Below the pieces are notes generated by a model. It was not told where the DNA came from, made no database searches, and saw only the letters and a list, made by a program, of their open reading frames with translations. 64,000 bases of DNA from Fibrobacter sp. UWB16 (GTDB lineage Bacteria; Fibrobacterota; Fibrobacteria; Fibrobacterales; Fibrobacteraceae), in assembly GCF_900215325.1 (NCBI RefSeq), contig NZ_OCMS01000002.1:434001-498000 (forward strand), read 5' to 3'. Every line of letters begins with the position of its first letter. Within the stretch, counting starts at the first letter, position 1. Shown piece after piece: positions 1-7,306 of the stretch. Both the position numbers and the translations under genes were made by a program.

Positions 1-7
1 CGCCTTT

Positions 8-28
8 GACGCTCTTTGAGCGTCTTTT
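8..28 (+). terminator. Intrinsic terminator of a gene left of the window
   Basis: A perfect 7-bp stem (GACGCTC/GAGCGTC) with a 3-nt loop is followed by TTTT. It probably ends a gene lying before base 1 and insulates pgk. Confidence 0.7.
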
Positions 29-64
29 GCTGGGCTCAAAAATGAATCTGCAAGCAGCTTCGCT

Positions 65-94
65 TTGTTCGCCCTACGCAAAAGTTACTATATT
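65..94 (+). promoter_or_regulatory. Likely pgk promoter
   Basis: A TATATT -10 hexamer lies at 89-94 with a weak TTGTTC -35 at 65-70 and an 18-bp spacer. This leaves a leader of roughly 35 nt before pgk, including its AAGAAGG ribosome-binding site. The same TACTATATT or TACTATCTT core recurs upstream of other genes in this window. Confidence 0.6.
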
Positions 95-135
95 TTCCCG
101 CGTGAAATTTTAACCCTAAAAAAGAAGGTGCTATA

Positions 136-1392
136 ATGGCAAAGCTTTCTATCGAAGATCTCGAACTCGCCGGCAAGCGCGTGTTCATCCGTGTCGACTT
201 CAACGTTCCGCAGGACAAGGTGACTGGTGAAATCACCAACACCAAGCGTATCGAAGCCGCTCTCCCGACCATCCAGTACGCTCTCGACAAGGGTGCAGCC
301 GTCGTGCTCGCTTCCCACCTCGGCCGTCCGAATGGCGAAAAGAACATGAAGTACACGCTCGCTCCGGTTGCAAAGAAGCTCGAAGAACTCATCAAGAAGC
401 CGGTGAAGTTCCTCTCCGACTGCGTTGGTCCGGAAGTCGAAGCCGCCTGCGCCGCTATCAAGCCGGGTGAAATCATCCTCCTCGAAAACCTCCGCTTCCA
501 CATCGAAGAAGAAGGCAAGCGCAAGATCAAGAACGCTGATGGCACCGAAACCAAGGAAAAGGCCGACAAGGAAGCCGTCAAGGCATTCCGCGCAAGCCTC
601 ACCAAGCTCGCTGACGTTTATGTGAACGACGCTTTCGGTACCGCTCACCGCGATCACTCTTCCATGACTGGTGTCGCACTCCCGCAGCGTGCCGCTGGTT
701 TCCTCATGAACAAGGAACTCAAGGCTTTCGACCAGGTGCTCAACAATCCTCCGCGTCCGTTCCTCGCCATCCTCGGCGGTGCAAAGGTCGCTGACAAGAT
801 CCAGCTCATCAACAACCTCCTCGACAAGGCCGACAAGATCATCATCGGCGGCGGCATGGCTTTCACCTTCAAGAAGGTTCTCAACAACATCGAAATCGGT
901 TCTTCTTTGTTTGACGAAGAAGGTGCCAAGCTCGTTCCGGATCTCATGGCTAAGGCTAAGGCTGCTGGCAAGGAAATCATCCTCCCGGTTGACTACATCG
1001 CTGCCGACAAGTTCGCTGCCGATGCTGCTACTAAGGCTGTCACGGATGCCGAAGGCATTCCGGCTGGCTGGATGGGCCTCGATGTGGGCGCTGAATCCAC
1101 CAAGCTCTTCGTGAATGCTATCAAGTCCGCAAAGACCATCGTCTGGAACGGTCCTGCAGGCGTGTTTGAATTCGAAGCCTTTGAAAAGGCTACCAAGGCT
1201 ATGGCCGACGCTATCGTCGAAGCTACCGCTGCTGGCGCAATCACCGTGATCGGTGGTGGCGATACCGCTACGGCTGCCAAGAAGTACGGCGCTGACAAGA
1301 AGGTGACCCACACCTCTACGGGTGGTGGCGCATCCCTCGAACTCCTCGAAGGAAAGGTGCTCCCGGGCGTCGCTGTGCTTACTGATAAGTAA
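136..1392 (+). CDS. pgk: Phosphoglycerate kinase
   Basis: This 418-residue cytoplasmic enzyme transfers phosphate between 1,3-bisphosphoglycerate and ADP in glycolysis. The N-terminal RVDFNVPQ substrate-binding motif (about residues 18-25), WNGPAGVFE (about 337), the GGGDTATAA loop (about 373) and the C-terminal [13 protein letters not shown] are all present. Length is near the family norm of about 390-420. An AAGAAGG ribosome-binding site precedes ATG 136. It is monocistronic, bounded by terminators on both sides. Its codon use is strongly biased to C-ending codons, as expected for a highly expressed gene. Confidence 0.98.
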   Translation: MAKLSIEDLELAGKRVFIRVDFNVPQDKVTGEITNTKRIEAALPTIQYALDKGAAVVLASHLGRPNGEKNMKYTLAPVAKKLEELIKKPVKFLSDCVGPEVEAACAAIKPGEIILLENLRFHIEEEGKRKIKNADGTETKEKADKEAVKAFRASLTKLADVYVNDAFGTAHRDHSSMTGVALPQRAAGFLMNKELKAFDQVLNNPPRPFLAILGGAKVADKIQLINNLLDKADKIIIGGGMAFTFKKVLNNIEIGSSLFDEEGAKLVPDLMAKAKAAGKEIILPVDYIAADKFAADAATKAVTDAEGIPAGWMGLDVGAESTKLFVNAIKSAKTIVWNGPAGVFEFEAFEKATKAMADAIVEATAAGAITVIGGGDTATAAKKYGADKKVTHTSTGGGASLELLEGKVLPGVAVLTDK

Positions 1393-1450
1393 TCCACAGG
1401 AAAGTCATCCTGGAGCCCTAAAAAGGGCGATAGGATCCATCACCTTTGAA

Positions 1451-1481
1451 AGACTCTGCAAGTTTTTGCAGGGTCTTTTTT
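1451..1481 (+). terminator. pgk terminator
   Basis: An AGACTCTGCA/TGCAGGGTCT stem with a short loop is followed by six T residues, 58 nt after the pgk stop codon. Confidence 0.85.
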
Positions 1482-1604
1482 GTGTTGTCATGCCGCACTT
1501 GCTAATAGCCACTTGCAGCTTTGCTGCTTAGTGGATATAGTCCTCGAAACGGGGAAGGCGGCATCGCCTTTTTAGAGACTCTCGCGTTCTCGCGAGATTT
1601 TTTT
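1482..1604 (+). other. Hairpin-rich gap ending in a second terminator
   Basis: No gene fits this stretch after the pgk terminator. It holds an imperfect hairpin CCACTTGCAGC/GCTGCTTAGTGG (about 1510-1535), a small GGCG/CGCC hairpin (about 1557-1570), and a perfect TCTCGCG/CGCGAGA stem followed by seven T residues (1580-1604). The last is a textbook terminator. The segment could be a back-up terminator array or a short RNA of about 100 nt. No convincing promoter is seen. Confidence 0.45.
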
Positions 1605-1687
1605 CGTTCTATATATCTTTTTTATTGCTTTGTCAGTTATTCGCTTTTTTTTCAGAGAATCTGGAATCATTATTCTATTTTATTTGC

Positions 1688-2167
1688 ATGCATTTTTACA
1701 AACATTTGATTGTAGCTTTGATTTTGCTTTGTTCGTTCAGTTTTGCGCAGGAAAAGTCTTTGAACGGCTCGATTCCTGTTGCGAAGACTCCTGTGGATTC
1801 TGCTGCGTATTATCAGAAAATGTATGAGTACAATTTGGAAAAATATCACACCGATGTTTTTGTGAAAGACGTGATGTTCTGGACTTATATCGGAGGCATG
1901 ATTGCTTCTGGTTGTATCTCTTTGCCTGTGGCTTTGGGGGCGGGAGTTCGCGGTGGAAAAATATCTACTATGGAGAAGGTTGGGATTATTGCTCCTTTAG
2001 CTATTATGGGAACTGCTGGTCTTGGGTATATTACCTTTGAAATTGCGACATTAGTTCGCCGCAGTAAATATGAAAAATACTATCAAAAGTGGAATGATTA
2101 TCAAATCGTGCCTTTTGTGAATCCCGTTAATGGGGGTGTGGGCGGATTATTGTCGTTGAATTTCTAG
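1688..2167 (+). CDS. Secreted or membrane hypothetical protein
   Basis: I do not recognise the family of this 159-residue protein. It opens with a signal-peptide-like segment (MHFYKHLIVALILLCSFSFA, cleavage likely before QEK). Two hydrophobic stretches follow, at about residues 65-85 and 97-120, separated by a glycine-rich basic loop, so it is probably membrane-associated. The reading frame is open further upstream to 1625, but only the 1688 ATG gives a clean signal peptide. The gene is more AT-rich than pgk. It follows the strong terminator at 1580-1604, so it must have its own promoter. Confidence 0.6.
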   Translation: MHFYKHLIVALILLCSFSFAQEKSLNGSIPVAKTPVDSAAYYQKMYEYNLEKYHTDVFVKDVMFWTYIGGMIASGCISLPVALGAGVRGGKISTMEKVGIIAPLAIMGTAGLGYITFEIATLVRRSKYEKYYQKWNDYQIVPFVNPVNGGVGGLLSLNF

Positions 2168-2224
2168 AACTGCAGGACTTATTCCTGTCAGTGGAATGGT
2201 CTTCGGGGCTTTTTTCGGATATGC

Positions 2225-2253
2225 TTGACTTGCGGTCTGCTTTTTTGTATATT
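2225..2253 (+). promoter_or_regulatory. Strong promoter of the type III antitoxin RNA
   Basis: A TTGACT -35 (2225-2230), a 17-bp spacer and a TATATT -10 (2248-2253) form one of the best promoters in the window. Transcription is predicted to begin near 2260-2261, exactly at the first base of the 51-nt repeat array. This is the arrangement expected for a type III antitoxin RNA. Confidence 0.8.
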
Positions 2254-2260
2254 AACAATA

Positions 2261-2362
2261 GAAACAGGGTGGTAGGTCGCCACCTGAGAAAAAAAGAAAG
2301 GCCAAATTGATGAAACAGGGTGGTAGGTTGCCACCTGAGAAAAAAAGAAAAACCAAAATTTG
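2261..2362 (+). ncRNA. Type III antitoxin RNA (TenpI-like), two 51-nt repeats
   Basis: Two head-to-tail 51-nt units start at 2261 and 2312. The first 38 positions differ at one site only (C to T at position 18). Each unit carries the hairpin GGTGG-N7-CCACC followed by an A-rich stretch. A promoter feeds the array directly and an intrinsic terminator follows. In type III systems (ToxIN, CptIN, TenpIN) such tandem-repeat RNA is processed by the toxin into single units that bind and neutralise it. Identification rests on architecture plus the downstream toxin. Two repeats is at the low end for these systems. Confidence 0.8.
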
Positions 2363-2399
2363 CCGCTTCTTATATGAAAATATAAGGAGCGGCTTTTTT
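2362..2399 (+). terminator. Terminator between antitoxin RNA and toxin gene
   Basis: A 14-bp stem with one wobble pair (2362-2375 with 2380-2393), a GAAA tetraloop and TTTTTT form a near-ideal intrinsic terminator. In type III toxin-antitoxin loci a leaky terminator at this position sets the excess of antitoxin RNA over toxin mRNA. Confidence 0.9.
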
Positions 2400-2411
2400 G
2401 TTGAGGAGAAA

Positions 2412-2897
2412 ATGAGCCGAATTACAATCGTTCATTTGAACGAAAAATTTTTTGAAGAGCATGCTCAGCATGTTGAAATATTAAAGAAACCAAAAAGACC
2501 GCATTTGGTTTTGATTTTGAAAATAGCTCAGGGTACGTTTGCTATTCCTTTTAGAACAAGTGCTCACCGTCCTAAGACAGGTCGTATTTCGCATTGCTTT
2601 TTCTTTGCAAAATCTGGTCGAAAATCGTTAAGCACGACAGGGCGTATCCCGGCTCTTGATTTTGCGAAGGCTGTTATTGTTACAGAAGATGATATTGGAG
2701 ATGTAACAAGGATTGATGCAAATGAATTTAAGGAATTGCAAGATCATTTCCGCGAAATCGAGACGAAGTTTCTGAATTATCTAAGATATTATGTGAATTC
2801 AATTAAGACACAGACGAATTTGGATGCCCCTGAAATCAAGTATTCTTCACTGCAATATTTTATGGATACTCTTGTTGAAATGGATCTTGAAAAATAA
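2412..2897 (+). CDS. Type III toxin, TenpN-like endoribonuclease
   Basis: This 161-residue protein resembles the TenpN branch of the ToxN/AbiQ superfamily, RNases inhibited by a repeat RNA. Diagnostic features are the start ITIVHLNEKFFEEH, then EILKKPKRPHLVL and FAIPFRTSAH (the TenpN-type IPxRS...H region), and a later ALDFAKAVIV strand. The C-terminal third is helical. Start choice: the ATG at 2412 has a strong GAGGAG ribosome-binding site at 2403-2408. The frame is open upstream through the repeat and terminator, but that part would not be translated. The gene is AT-rich relative to its neighbours, suggesting horizontal transfer. Likely roles are phage defence (abortive infection) or locus stabilisation; substrate specificity cannot be read from sequence. 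Confidence 0.8.
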   Translation: MSRITIVHLNEKFFEEHAQHVEILKKPKRPHLVLILKIAQGTFAIPFRTSAHRPKTGRISHCFFFAKSGRKSLSTTGRIPALDFAKAVIVTEDDIGDVTRIDANEFKELQDHFREIETKFLNYLRYYVNSIKTQTNLDAPEIKYSSLQYFMDTLVEMDLEK

Positions 2898-2909
2898 ATG
2901 GTTCTCGTT

Positions 2910-3065
2910 TTAGTCTTGTTCGCCTTGCTTTTGCGGTGCGGTTTCGTCGTGTTCCTCGATTTTACTGACTTTGGTGAACCAGTAGTCTTCGCTGTTGATG
3001 GAACTCATGTTGCCGATGAGCTGGTCGAGGTCGAGATTTTGAATGTCGTTGTTTTCGTTAGGCAT
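2910..3065 (-). CDS. Small acidic hypothetical protein
   Basis: This 51-residue acidic reading frame starts MPNENNDIQNLDLD and ends KQGEQD. I recognise no family. No good ribosome-binding site precedes the ATG. The frame stays open further upstream, but that part runs through a palindromic repeat and the oppositely oriented redox gene, so it is not credible. It converges on the toxin gene with 12 nt between stop codons. It may be a real small protein or a chance frame. Confidence 0.45.
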   Translation of the reverse strand: MPNENNDIQNLDLDQLIGNMSSINSEDYWFTKVSKIEEHDETAPQKQGEQD

Positions 3066-3096
3066 AGCTAGAATATATATATTTATAAGAAAAGGT

Positions 3097-3122
3097 GATG
3101 CCGGCACGGAGGCCGGCATGAC
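3097..3122. repeat. GTCAT-type palindromic repeat
   Basis: ATGCCGGC and GCCGGCAT form a perfect 8-bp inverted repeat, ending in the GAC expected of a GTCAT head read on the minus strand. It belongs to the dispersed family also seen near 11037, 42787, 42846 and 45606. Confidence 0.7.
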
Positions 3123-3140
3123 AATGTAAAAGGAGCTTTT

Positions 3141-3488
3141 ATGTCGATTGCCGAATTTTCGAAGAAATTTCATGCAGATAAGCGCGGTAATTGCGCTATG
3201 GCTGTAGCTTATGGCTATGCGCGTGCTACGGGCAAGTCCGAAGATGAAGCGGTAAAGGCCGCTGAAATGTTCCGTACTTTTGGCGGTGGCAAGGCTCCGG
3301 ACGGTTTGTGCGGGGCGCTCTATGCCGCGAAGATGATGCAGCCCGACCACGCTGAATCGATTGAAGATGTCTTTAAGCGCGGTGCTCAGGGCTGTACCAA
3401 GTGTAAGGAAATTCGCCCGAATAAGATTATCCCGTGCAACCGCTGTGTGGAACTGGCGGGCGAGGCGCTGGATTTTTTGGAGAAATAA
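3141..3488 (+). CDS. C_GCAxxG_C_C family putative redox protein
   Basis: This 115-residue protein carries the family's cysteine pattern: a GNCAMAVAYGYA segment near residue 19, GLCGALYAAK near 58, a CTKCKEI pair near 91-97 and CNRCVELAG near 105. Members are small putative metal-binding or redox-active proteins of unresolved function, often in anaerobes. The ribosome-binding site AAAGGAG precedes ATG 3141. It stands alone between a palindromic repeat upstream and a triple repeat downstream. Confidence 0.85.
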   Translation: MSIAEFSKKFHADKRGNCAMAVAYGYARATGKSEDEAVKAAEMFRTFGGGKAPDGLCGALYAAKMMQPDHAESIEDVFKRGAQGCTKCKEIRPNKIIPCNRCVELAGEALDFLEK

Positions 3489-3489
3489 C

Positions 3490-3597
3490 TGGATGCTTCG
3501 GGCGTTTGCCCTCAGCATGACGAGTTGTACATTGTGGGCTTTCGCCCTCAGCATGACGTGATTAGGTGCTTCGGGCTTTTTGCCCTCAGCATGATGG
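3490..3597. repeat. Triple copy of a GTCATGCTGAGGGC-type repeat
   Basis: Three tandem-like copies, at about 3491-3521, 3540-3559 and 3567-3595, each read on the minus strand as GTCATGCTGAGGGC, a loop, then GCCC. Each can fold into a GGGC/GCCC hairpin. They fill the whole gap between the redox-protein gene and the convergent minus-strand gene and may act as terminators. Confidence 0.65.
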
Positions 3598-3598
3598 T

Positions 3599-4216
3599 CT
3601 ATACCCTCACGTTCAAGAGGTCTTCTTCCCAGGCGTCTTTTTGCTTGCGGAGAGCTTCGAGAGACTTGTCGTCGGCGGTGCTTTCGTCGCGTGCCTGCAT
3701 GAGCTGCTTGTAGCCTTCGGCGAGTTCGCTTGCGTGCGGGTAGTCCGGTGCGAGTTTTGCAAGGGCCTCTAAAATGGCGTTGTCCGAATACAGGCGGGCA
3801 ATCCCTTCGAGGGTGCGCTCGATATACTTTTGAGTTTCGTTGCTTTGCTTAAATGATTCAGCCTCTTCAAATTCAAGAGGCTTTATTTTGTCCATCCACT
3901 CGCACTCTTGAGCGTAGAGTTCGTTATCTTCGGCGATGGCGTCTTTACGACCGAAAATGGCCAACTGAGATTTGAGGAACGGACGGTAGCTCTCGATGTC
4001 GATTTTTTGCGATGTTTGCTCGAAAAAATTGCCAAGATTCTTGAGATTTGTTTCGGATGGATTGTTCAGAAGGCATTCTTTGAGGACTGCAAGCTGATCT
4101 TTTGGCGGGAGTCGCTTGAAAGATTCGGAACGGGTGCTGTTGGCGCGGATTCTGAGGCGTAAAATGCGCAACAGCAGAAGCATCATAACAATGAAAAATA
4201 CAATAGACCAATTCAT
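3599..4216 (-). CDS. Membrane-anchored helical hypothetical protein
   Basis: This 205-residue protein has one N-terminal membrane segment (about residues 4-22), an Arg-rich stretch just after it, and a long helical, acidic soluble part. It has low-level tetratricopeptide-like or coiled-coil character but no motif I can name. The anchor plus basic flank suggests the C-terminal domain lies in the cytoplasm. It is divergent from the fibro-slime gene and appears monocistronic. Confidence 0.65.
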   Translation of the reverse strand: MNWSIVFFIVMMLLLLRILRLRIRANSTRSESFKRLPPKDQLAVLKECLLNNPSETNLKNLGNFFEQTSQKIDIESYRPFLKSQLAIFGRKDAIAEDNELYAQECEWMDKIKPLEFEEAESFKQSNETQKYIERTLEGIARLYSDNAILEALAKLAPDYPHASELAEGYKQLMQARDESTADDKSLEALRKQKDAWEEDLLNVRV

Positions 4217-4418
4217 GGGCGGAAAAAATAGATAATCTGCGTCAAAAAATGATAGATAAAAGAATAAATTGCCTGTATTATACGGGTATCATTTAAAAAA
4301 TCTCAAAAAAAACTGTTTTTACATATATTTTGCAATATTACAAGACCTCATTTCTTTTTATTTGGTTTATATTTAGGTGGAATTGTTGTACCTATTATTA
4401 GGTGGAGATTGGAATATT
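4217..4418 (+). promoter_or_regulatory. AT-rich leader of the fibro-slime gene
   Basis: This gap is strongly AT-rich. Several TATATT-like -10 candidates occur between 4320 and 4375, so no single promoter can be chosen. TTAGGTGGA appears twice (about 4372 and 4397); the second copy supplies the ribosome-binding site for ATG 4419, 11 nt upstream of it. TAGGT (first copy) can pair with ACCTA near 4390, which could fold the leader. Confidence 0.4.
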
Positions 4419-7199
4419 ATGAAATTGACTAAATGGATTACCCTAAGCGCTTTATTTGGTTTTTCCGTGTCCTTTGCACAAGGCGCTAAGGATGTCCGTA
4501 TCCTGGATATTGTTATTCGCGATTTCCAGCCGAATCACCCAGACTTCGAAAATTTCTCGGAAGAAGCTGTTAAGCATCTGGACAATATTTATAATTACAG
4601 GACTGGTACTGGAACGCTCATGCAGTTGAATGGCTATGATCTTTCCTGGTATAATAATGCGGCCAAGTATCATTATTCCTGTGGTAATATGAATACTATT
4701 GCTTTGGGTGCCGGTGCTGCGATTGGTGCAGATGGTCTTCCGATGAAGCCTAACTATGCTCTGCCTTTGTATTTGCAGCAAGTTTCTACTAAAGATACTT
4801 TGCGATATGGTGAATGCGGTGATAAGTATAAAGACCCGAAGACGCAGGTCGAACTGACTCAACGTGGTTATAAGAACGCACAAAATGATGTTAGTGGCTA
4901 CAAGTGCCCGAATGGAAATACCATGTGGGCAAACCCGGTTATTTATACTCCGGGCATGGTGGCTCCGTATTTGCAGTTCCCGAAAATGACGGGCGGCGAA
5001 GGCAAATATGACATGCTTAATGATGTGGTTATTGTTAAGGCAAACGACCTTTGTGATAACCAGTACTTTGAACAGTGGTTTGCAGATGTCCCGCCGGTAA
5101 ATGGCCTTTATGTCAATAAGCGTGTTAATACGACGATGGACATTCCGAAGGACGATAATTCGAACTACTTTATTTACGACTACAACTACAACAATGGCGG
5201 TTATTCTCCGTTGGATAGTATCAATCCGGATACTAGAGAATGGGTGATGAATAAGCCCTGCAACCCCAAAATCCAGCCAAACCAGGTTTGTGATCAGTTT
5301 GATCCGCAGACGCTTTCTATTTTCTGCCCGCCGTATGATTATGAATGGCGCGATAAGCAGGCGGACTATCGTGGAAATAACACGTATAAGCTTTGTACGG
5401 ACTGGCTGAACTATGGTGGCCCGCGCAATGTAAGTGCAATTGACGGTAGTGGTTATAGTGCTGCATGGCAGGCTGCTGTGTATAATGGTTCTTTGGGTAA
5501 GCAACACCTCCGCAATTACGCCTTTACGATGATGGGCTATGCTAGCTTCAAGTACAAGCAGAGCAACCAGAGTCCTATGCACGAAGTCTTCGAATTCGCC
5601 GGTGACGATGATATGTGGATTTTCGTGGATGGCGTTCTTGTCGTGGACTTGGGCGGTACTCACTTGTCAGCTCCGGGTAAGGTGGATATTGAAGTCCTTG
5701 CCAAGAACAACCATGGTTGCCATATCCTTGCTGACGGAACTCCGGAACCTCTTGCTAATTATTCCAACTGCGCTGGCGCTTCTGATGCAAAGGGTTGGGC
5801 TGATGATACCTGGCACCATTTGCACTTCTTCTATGCAGACCGCCAGTCTGATGGTTCTAACATTTATATTCGTACTTCTCTTGCTGAACTTGCTCCGTCT
5901 CGCTATGGTCAGCCGTCTGTAGGTAACGTTATTGTGAAGGTGGGCGAAGATGGCGTTCCTAAGAACAGTATGTTTATGAACGTTCCGCTTGCTGATTCCA
6001 CCGTTGCCAATATGGTCAATCCGATTAATAACGCTCCGTCTATGCTTGTGATGCGTGATGAAGTTGTGCTTGGTTTAGATGGCAAGCCGTTAAAGAATTC
6101 CCAGGGTACGGATTCCATGGTCACTAATGTTTATGGTTATTATGTGTCAAAGATGGAAGGTCCTGTTGATAAAGGTGCTGATGGTCAATTGTACCAGTTC
6201 AGCGGTACTTTGACGGATGCGACTGGTAGAGTTCTTGAAGGTGGACTTTTGGGTAATGACCGCATTGCCTTTAACGTGAAATGGTCTCAGGGACTTGAAG
6301 ATGATGGCAATGGCGGAAACTACACTGCTGATGAATGGAAGCAGATCATGTTCTGGTCTAAGTTGATGCCGTTTAACGTCGCTGCATCTTCGGGTAAGAA
6401 TGTGGAAGGCTTCGACGAAAAGGATAAGTGGGCCAAGATTTCTTATACGGCAGTCGCTGTTGTGACGGTTATTCCTGATGATCCGGCTTATGACCGTCCG
6501 GACTTTACTAACGAAGCTCAGAAACTTTCGAATTTGGCTGAAGCTAGCGATGATGGAACTCTCCCGACGGATATGACGGCTGACCTTGTGTTGACTCCGA
6601 TTCCTGCAACGGGCATTGACCCGATGAAGTGGGCTAAGGATAATGCCGAAACCATTACGGTTTCTGGCCCTCAGGGTGAAGTTGCTGCTGGTTCTGTCGT
6701 TTATGGTGCAAGTCAGGGGACGAATTCGACGCTTTGCTATAGCAATGGCTCTAAGAAAGTTCCTGGCAAGAAGAGTAATGAATCTTGCACACAGTGGTCT
6801 TTCCCGACAACTCAGCCGTTCCACGTGAACATTCGTGTGTTTGACCATCTTGGACACTTTGTGAACCAGTATACCAAGCGTGTTACGGGTGATGATTTCA
6901 AGAATGCATTGATGGGTCAGCGCGCCGGTAGTGTTGTTGCTGGCAAGACTGAACCTAAATGTAATGATTTGCCGTTGTATGGTGAAACTGGTGCCTTGCT
7001 TGCTACGATCAAGATGTATCCTGTAACGGATAAGGGTCGTTTGCTCGCTACGGGTCCGTATGTATACCAGATGACGGTTGTGTTGGAACAGTTCGATTAT
7101 TGCTATTCGAATGGTAGTTCTACAACGCCTGCAACGATGCCGTTCCAGCGTACTACGGAAACGATCAGACGCGGTTATCGTAGAACTGTAAGAAAGTAA
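4419..7199 (+). CDS. Fibro-slime domain secreted protein
   Basis: This 926-residue secreted protein has a signal peptide (MKLTKWITLSALFGFSVSFA) and begins its mature part with RILDIVIRDFQPNHPDF, the opening of the fibro-slime domain family. The domain core is recognisable at about residues 387-415 (EFAGDDDMWIFVDG, then LVVDLGGTH) and 460-490 (WHHLHFFYADRQSDGS), which together resemble a PA14-type beta-barrel carbohydrate-binding fold. Cysteine pairs are frequent, as expected for an exported protein. A long C-terminal region of beta-rich repeats ends in a basic tail. Fibro-slime proteins of Fibrobacter are cell-surface proteins linked to adhesion to cellulose; that role here is inferred. The frame opens at 4377, but the 4419 ATG gives the signal peptide. 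Confidence 0.9.
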   Translation: MKLTKWITLSALFGFSVSFAQGAKDVRILDIVIRDFQPNHPDFENFSEEAVKHLDNIYNYRTGTGTLMQLNGYDLSWYNNAAKYHYSCGNMNTIALGAGAAIGADGLPMKPNYALPLYLQQVSTKDTLRYGECGDKYKDPKTQVELTQRGYKNAQNDVSGYKCPNGNTMWANPVIYTPGMVAPYLQFPKMTGGEGKYDMLNDVVIVKANDLCDNQYFEQWFADVPPVNGLYVNKRVNTTMDIPKDDNSNYFIYDYNYNNGGYSPLDSINPDTREWVMNKPCNPKIQPNQVCDQFDPQTLSIFCPPYDYEWRDKQADYRGNNTYKLCTDWLNYGGPRNVSAIDGSGYSAAWQAAVYNGSLGKQHLRNYAFTMMGYASFKYKQSNQSPMHEVFEFAGDDDMWIFVDGVLVVDLGGTHLSAPGKVDIEVLAKNNHGCHILADGTPEPLANYSNCAGASDAKGWADDTWHHLHFFYADRQSDGSNIYIRTSLAELAPSRYGQPSVGNVIVKVGEDGVPKNSMFMNVPLADSTVANMVNPINNAPSMLVMRDEVVLGLDGKPLKNSQGTDSMVTNVYGYYVSKMEGPVDKGADGQLYQFSGTLTDATGRVLEGGLLGNDRIAFNVKWSQGLEDDGNGGNYTADEWKQIMFWSKLMPFNVAASSGKNVEGFDEKDKWAKISYTAVAVVTVIPDDPAYDRPDFTNEAQKLSNLAEASDDGTLPTDMTADLVLTPIPATGIDPMKWAKDNAETITVSGPQGEVAAGSVVYGASQGTNSTLCYSNGSKKVPGKKSNESCTQWSFPTTQPFHVNIRVFDHLGHFVNQYTKRVTGDDFKNALMGQRAGSVVAGKTEPKCNDLPLYGETGALLATIKMYPVTDKGRLLATGPYVYQMTVVLEQFDYCYSNGSSTTPATMPFQRTTETIRRGYRRTVRK

Positions 7200-7220
7200 T
7201 TCTTAGAGAATATTGAAGAT

Positions 7221-7252
7221 ACTCCCTGTGGTGATTCCACGGGGAGTTTTTT
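7221..7252 (+). terminator. Fibro-slime gene terminator
   Basis: An ACTCCCTGTGG/CCACGGGGAGT stem (one wobble pair) with a 5-nt loop is followed by six T residues. Confidence 0.9.
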
Positions 7253-7306
7253 ATAGTCTGTGGGAGGAAAGCGCGCAGGGGCTCGCGGCGTGTGGCGCCG
7301 GTGCGG

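Noticed and set aside
88-1311. 407-codon open frame opposite pgk
   Set aside because: It is a shadow produced by the codon bias of pgk; composition is atypical and there is no ribosome-binding site.
2261-2362. Two near-identical units with a palindrome, considered as a CRISPR array
   Set aside because: The units abut with no spacer, there are only two, no cas genes are near, and a promoter, terminator and toxin gene fit a type III toxin-antitoxin locus.
2307-2411. N-terminal extension of the toxin gene
   Set aside because: The extra 35 codons run through the RNA repeat and terminator stem; the 2412 ATG has its own strong ribosome-binding site.
4452-5663. 403-codon minus-strand frame opposite the fibro-slime gene
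   Set aside because: Shadow frame; the plus-strand protein has a signal peptide and domain motifs.
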